From Lachnospiraceae bacterium (GTDB taxonomy: Bacteria; Bacillota; Clostridia; Lachnospirales; Lachnospiraceae), in the NCBI GenBank assembly GCA_017634975.1, contig JAGBMJ010000071.1, positions 1 to 57,681 of the forward strand: a stretch of DNA of 57,681 bases, read 5' to 3'. Position numbers and translations under genes: made by a program. This document shows, one piece after another, positions 55,772-57,681 of this stretch. A model generated the notes under the pieces. The model was not told the DNA's origin and searched no databases. It worked only from the letters and a program-made list of their open reading frames with translations. Each line of letters begins with the position of its first letter. Positions within the stretch are counted from its first letter, which is position 1.

Positions 55772-55945
55772 TCATTTATTCATATTTGACTCTTCATCCT
55801 CGCTTCTATTAATACAACCAGTACTATTAAGATGTTCATCTATGTTTTCATGATTTCTTAAGTTTTCCTTTTCTTTTTCAGCCTTCGCATCAAGGATGAA
55901 GATTATAACACTGACAATCGTTCCAATCAATATACCATAACGCAT
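55772..55945 (-). CDS. 57-aa small membrane protein
   Basis: A short frame with ATG at 55945 and a good ribosome site (AAAGGAGAG, six bases). Residues 3-18 form one membrane helix (YGILIGTIVSVIIFIL); the rest is charged and rich in Glu and Asn. It starts 34 bases after the 164-type upstream gene's stop codon, so it is probably co-transcribed. It is AT-rich, unlike most of the window, suggesting recent acquisition. No family recognised. Confidence 0.6.
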   Translation of the reverse strand: MRYGILIGTIVSVIIFILDAKAEKEKENLRNHENIDEHLNSTGCINRSEDEESNMNK

Positions 55946-55979
55946 CTTTCTCTCCTTTCTAGACTTAATACAACTTTCA

Positions 55980-56498
55980 TCATAGAATCTCTTTTACCCG
56001 ACCAACTTTAAAAAATGGATAGCTCCATATAGCTTTAATTGGAATAATCTCCACAAATGATTCTTCCTTTTCATTCAAAGTATTAAAGTCAGATTCTATA
56101 TATTTCCCCCTCCACTTATATATATTGCAAAAACAATCCTGTAGTATATGATTAGGATTCCCCAGATATGCTTCCGTGTATCTGATCTTCATTACTTCAT
56201 CAAAAAACTGAATCTTCAAAAAATATCTACCATTTTTTCTACCCAATATCCTCTCGGCTCCAATAATACGGCCGGGTATACATAAACCGTATTTCTTGTA
56301 TACATTGTGTCTAAAAACACCCACTAGAGAATATACAAAATATAAGATTCCTATAGAGAATAACGCTATCGCAACAATATAATAACTAATATCTCCCTCA
56401 GTTCTAAACCTTATAATCTGCACACCAAGCCAAATGCTAAGCAGCATAACAAAAAAGGAAAAAATAGCATGTATATAATATCCTGTTACATACTTCAT
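55980..56498 (-). CDS. Two-helix membrane protein with a cytosolic or outer beta domain
   Basis: A 172-aa protein. Membrane helices lie near 8-30 and 40-64, followed by a mainly beta-strand C-terminal domain (about 75-165). The layout resembles DUF3592-type membrane proteins, though I am not sure of the family. The ATG at 56498 follows GAGGTG; the GTG five codons upstream overlaps that site. It is AT-rich with codon use unlike the core genes. It is upstream of the 57-aa membrane protein in the same unit. Confidence 0.65.
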   Translation of the reverse strand: MKYVTGYYIHAIFSFFVMLLSIWLGVQIIRFRTEGDISYYIVAIALFSIGILYFVYSLVGVFRHNVYKKYGLCIPGRIIGAERILGRKNGRYFLKIQFFDEVMKIRYTEAYLGNPNHILQDCFCNIYKWRGKYIESDFNTLNEKEESFVEIIPIKAIWSYPFFKVGRVKEIL

Positions 56499-56590
56499 AT
56501 TATCACCTCGCACATTTTATCAATTAAACTTTAATCCAAATACTGGTTATAATAATCCACATTATTGATTGCCAACGGCAATCAAAGTTA

Positions 56591-57249
56591 CAAACCACCG
56601 GCCATGCTGGTGGTTTGATGTTTGCCCTACGGGAGCCGCTGTTACTGTTCCGACTGAAGGCGGTCTGGTAAACCGTTTACTGTTGCTGGTGACCGCTTAA
56701 AGGCGGTTACTTCTCGCCCCCCATTCGATTTCTCTCGTACTGCTCTGAGATATACTTTACGATTGTTTCCTCGTTTACTTGACCGACCGTCTCGCGATAA
56801 TATCCTCTCGCCCAAAAATGCCTATTGTATTTCTCGCGATACTCCGGGCGCCGGTCGAATATCATTCAGTGCACTTTTTCCTTTGATCCTTTCAATCGTC
56901 TTAGAAACGCTTACTTTGGGCGATATTGATACGTACATGTGATCGCGATCTGGCATAGTCGCCGCTTTTACTATAGTCACTTCTTCCATTTTACATACTT
57001 TCGCAAGGATCTCTCCTACTTCCACCCTAAGCGCACCAAACATCACTTTCCGCCGATATTTTAGTATAAAAACAATATGGTACGTGAAATTATACCTACT
57101 GTGTGCTAAACTATTGTCATCCATTTTGGATATCTCCGTTATACATTGTATGGTTTATCAGACCCACACTTATTGTATCACGGGGTTTTCATTTCCGTTA
57201 CTTCGCTCATCGCCTCCAGCATTGTTAAGTCTCCCAAGCTCCGCCTGGG
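56591..57249 (-). mobile_element. Decayed IS200/IS605-type element
   Basis: It contains a frameshifted TnpA, a subterminal hairpin downstream (CAAACCACC / GGTGGTTTG, 56591-56617) and another upstream (57233-57249, CCCA / TGGG). These are the hairpin ends expected of single-strand transposing IS200 elements, which lack terminal inverted repeats. Exact borders cannot be set from the sequence alone. Confidence 0.65.
56707..57124 (-). pseudogene. tnpA: IS200-family Y1 transposase TnpA, frameshifted
   Basis: The N-terminal 90 residues follow TnpA of IS200 (MDDNSLAHS, YHIVFILKYRR, DHMYVSISPK, KGKSAL). After SAL, a single extra base near 56865 shifts the frame into an early stop at 56822. The other frame continues with the expected sequence (DRRPEYREKYNRHFWARGYY) to a TAA at 56707-56709. 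The catalytic Tyr region lies beyond the shift, so the enzyme should be inactive. In DHMYVS the second His of the usual HxH is changed to Tyr. Confidence 0.8.
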
Positions 57250-57542
57250 TATTTATACTGTTTCATTAAGTGAACTGCATATACTATAGCTATGAAAGAA
57301 TCTCTTACCACAAGATATTTGAGTAATGAAATATGCTGTTCTACCGGCCAAAAACAACGCGATAAAAAGGAATCACAACAAACAGAGAGTGTATAGTTTA
57401 TTACAAAATGTTGCTTACACTATTTATATATATGTTTACTCAGATAACCAAAGCAAAGTATATTTATTCATTATAAATCCCATTCTAATAACATTATTCT
57501 CTGCGTGACTTTTATTATACTCCCCTTTGTTGTCACTTTCAA
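57250..57542. other. AT-rich stretch without a supported gene
   Basis: Very AT-rich DNA between the decayed IS200 and the IS66-type end. Two short plus-strand frames lack ribosome sites and resemble nothing. I see no RNA gene or repeat here. Confidence 0.5.
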
Positions 57543-57681
57543 GTAAGCGTCAAATAATCGAGTCTGTACGGTTATGAATCTCCCCATTAGTATTGATCTT
57601 GTAAGAAGTAGATTATTCTAATGGGGAGGTTTAGTGCATGGACAGTAATTCATATGCGATCCGAAGGGCTTCCTGGGCAAA
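57543..57681 (+). mobile_element. Left end of an IS66-family element, running off the right edge
   Basis: The stretch begins GTAAGCGTCA, a typical IS66-family terminal inverted repeat start, 95 bases before a gene start that resembles the IS66 accessory gene. The right end and any target duplication are outside the window. Confidence 0.55.
57638..57681 (+). CDS. Probable IS66-family accessory protein, N-terminal fragment
   Basis: The ATG at 57638 has a strong GGGGAGG eight bases upstream. The 14 visible codons (MDSNSYAIRRASWA) resemble the start of IS66 TnpA-type accessory proteins, which open with a short N/Y/A-rich stretch followed by W. The gene runs off the window. The match is short, so the call relies on the adjacent terminal repeat. 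Confidence 0.5.
   Translation, partial: MDSNSYAIRRASWA

Overview
The window looks like a chromosomal segment of a gut-type Clostridium relative, most likely a Lachnospiraceae member. Supporting signs are Firmicutes-style AGGAGG ribosome sites, sigma-A promoters with 17-base spacers, an Ile-specific T-box leader, a long type-2-like IleS, glycogen and plant-fibre enzymes, and several GC-rich palindromic repeat families. Most genes lie on the minus strand. The last 2 kb are AT-rich and carry broken mobile DNA. No rRNA, tRNA or CRISPR array was seen.

Layout. 1-1.6 kb: a CDS running off the left edge with a long leader, a small basic protein, and a LoaP/UpxY-type NusG paralog whose promoter carries a perfect inverted repeat. 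2.1-4.4 kb: an aconitase-family hydratase. 4.5-5.5 kb: a Uma2-type nuclease-fold protein with a coiled-coil partner. 5.8-8.3 kb: glycogen phosphorylase 1. 8.5-12.1 kb: ileS with its T-box. 12.3-14.0 kb: GH26 mannanase and TatD. 14.2-16.3 kb: GlgX-type debranching enzyme. 16.4-17.9 kb: acidic lipoprotein. 18.1-22.5 kb: ECF sigma factor, putative anti-sigma factor and a YidC-sulfatase fusion. 22.7-27.7 kb: CYTH protein, MalQ, glycogen phosphorylase 2 and a histone-H1-like protein. 27.9-31.0 kb: thioesterase, acyl-CoA synthetase and TlpA-like lipoprotein. 31.2-40.5 kb: polyamine genes in two blocks, split by a zinc-ribbon membrane gene pair. 40.7-51.9 kb: galactan utilisation operon with its LacI regulator. 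52.2-54.5 kb: membrane protein and a LigB-AMMECR1 fusion. 54.6-57.7 kb: broken DUF1703-type gene, MITE-like element, two small membrane proteins, decayed IS200 and the left end of an IS66-type element.

How the genes work together. GlgX, MalQ and two GT35 phosphorylases make a full set for glycogen or maltodextrin turnover. SpeA, AguA and AguB convert arginine through agmatine to putrescine; the carboxyspermidine dehydrogenase/decarboxylase pair (CASDH/NspC) can then make spermidine without decarboxylated SAM, yet a SpeE homologue also sits in the operon. In the galactan operon, a GH53 lipoprotein cuts galactan outside the cell, an ABC importer takes up the oligosaccharides, a GH2 enzyme releases galactose and GalK phosphorylates it. 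Two matching LacI operators control this operon and its own repressor.

The most unusual points are: (1) the second glycogen phosphorylase has no good start codon, but its frame joins the upstream Lys/Ala-rich gene by a -1 step on a run of nine A; (2) a YidC domain is fused to an alkaline-phosphatase-superfamily domain in an ECF sigma operon; (3) GC-rich palindromes are used at gene ends, and one forms the last codons of aguA.
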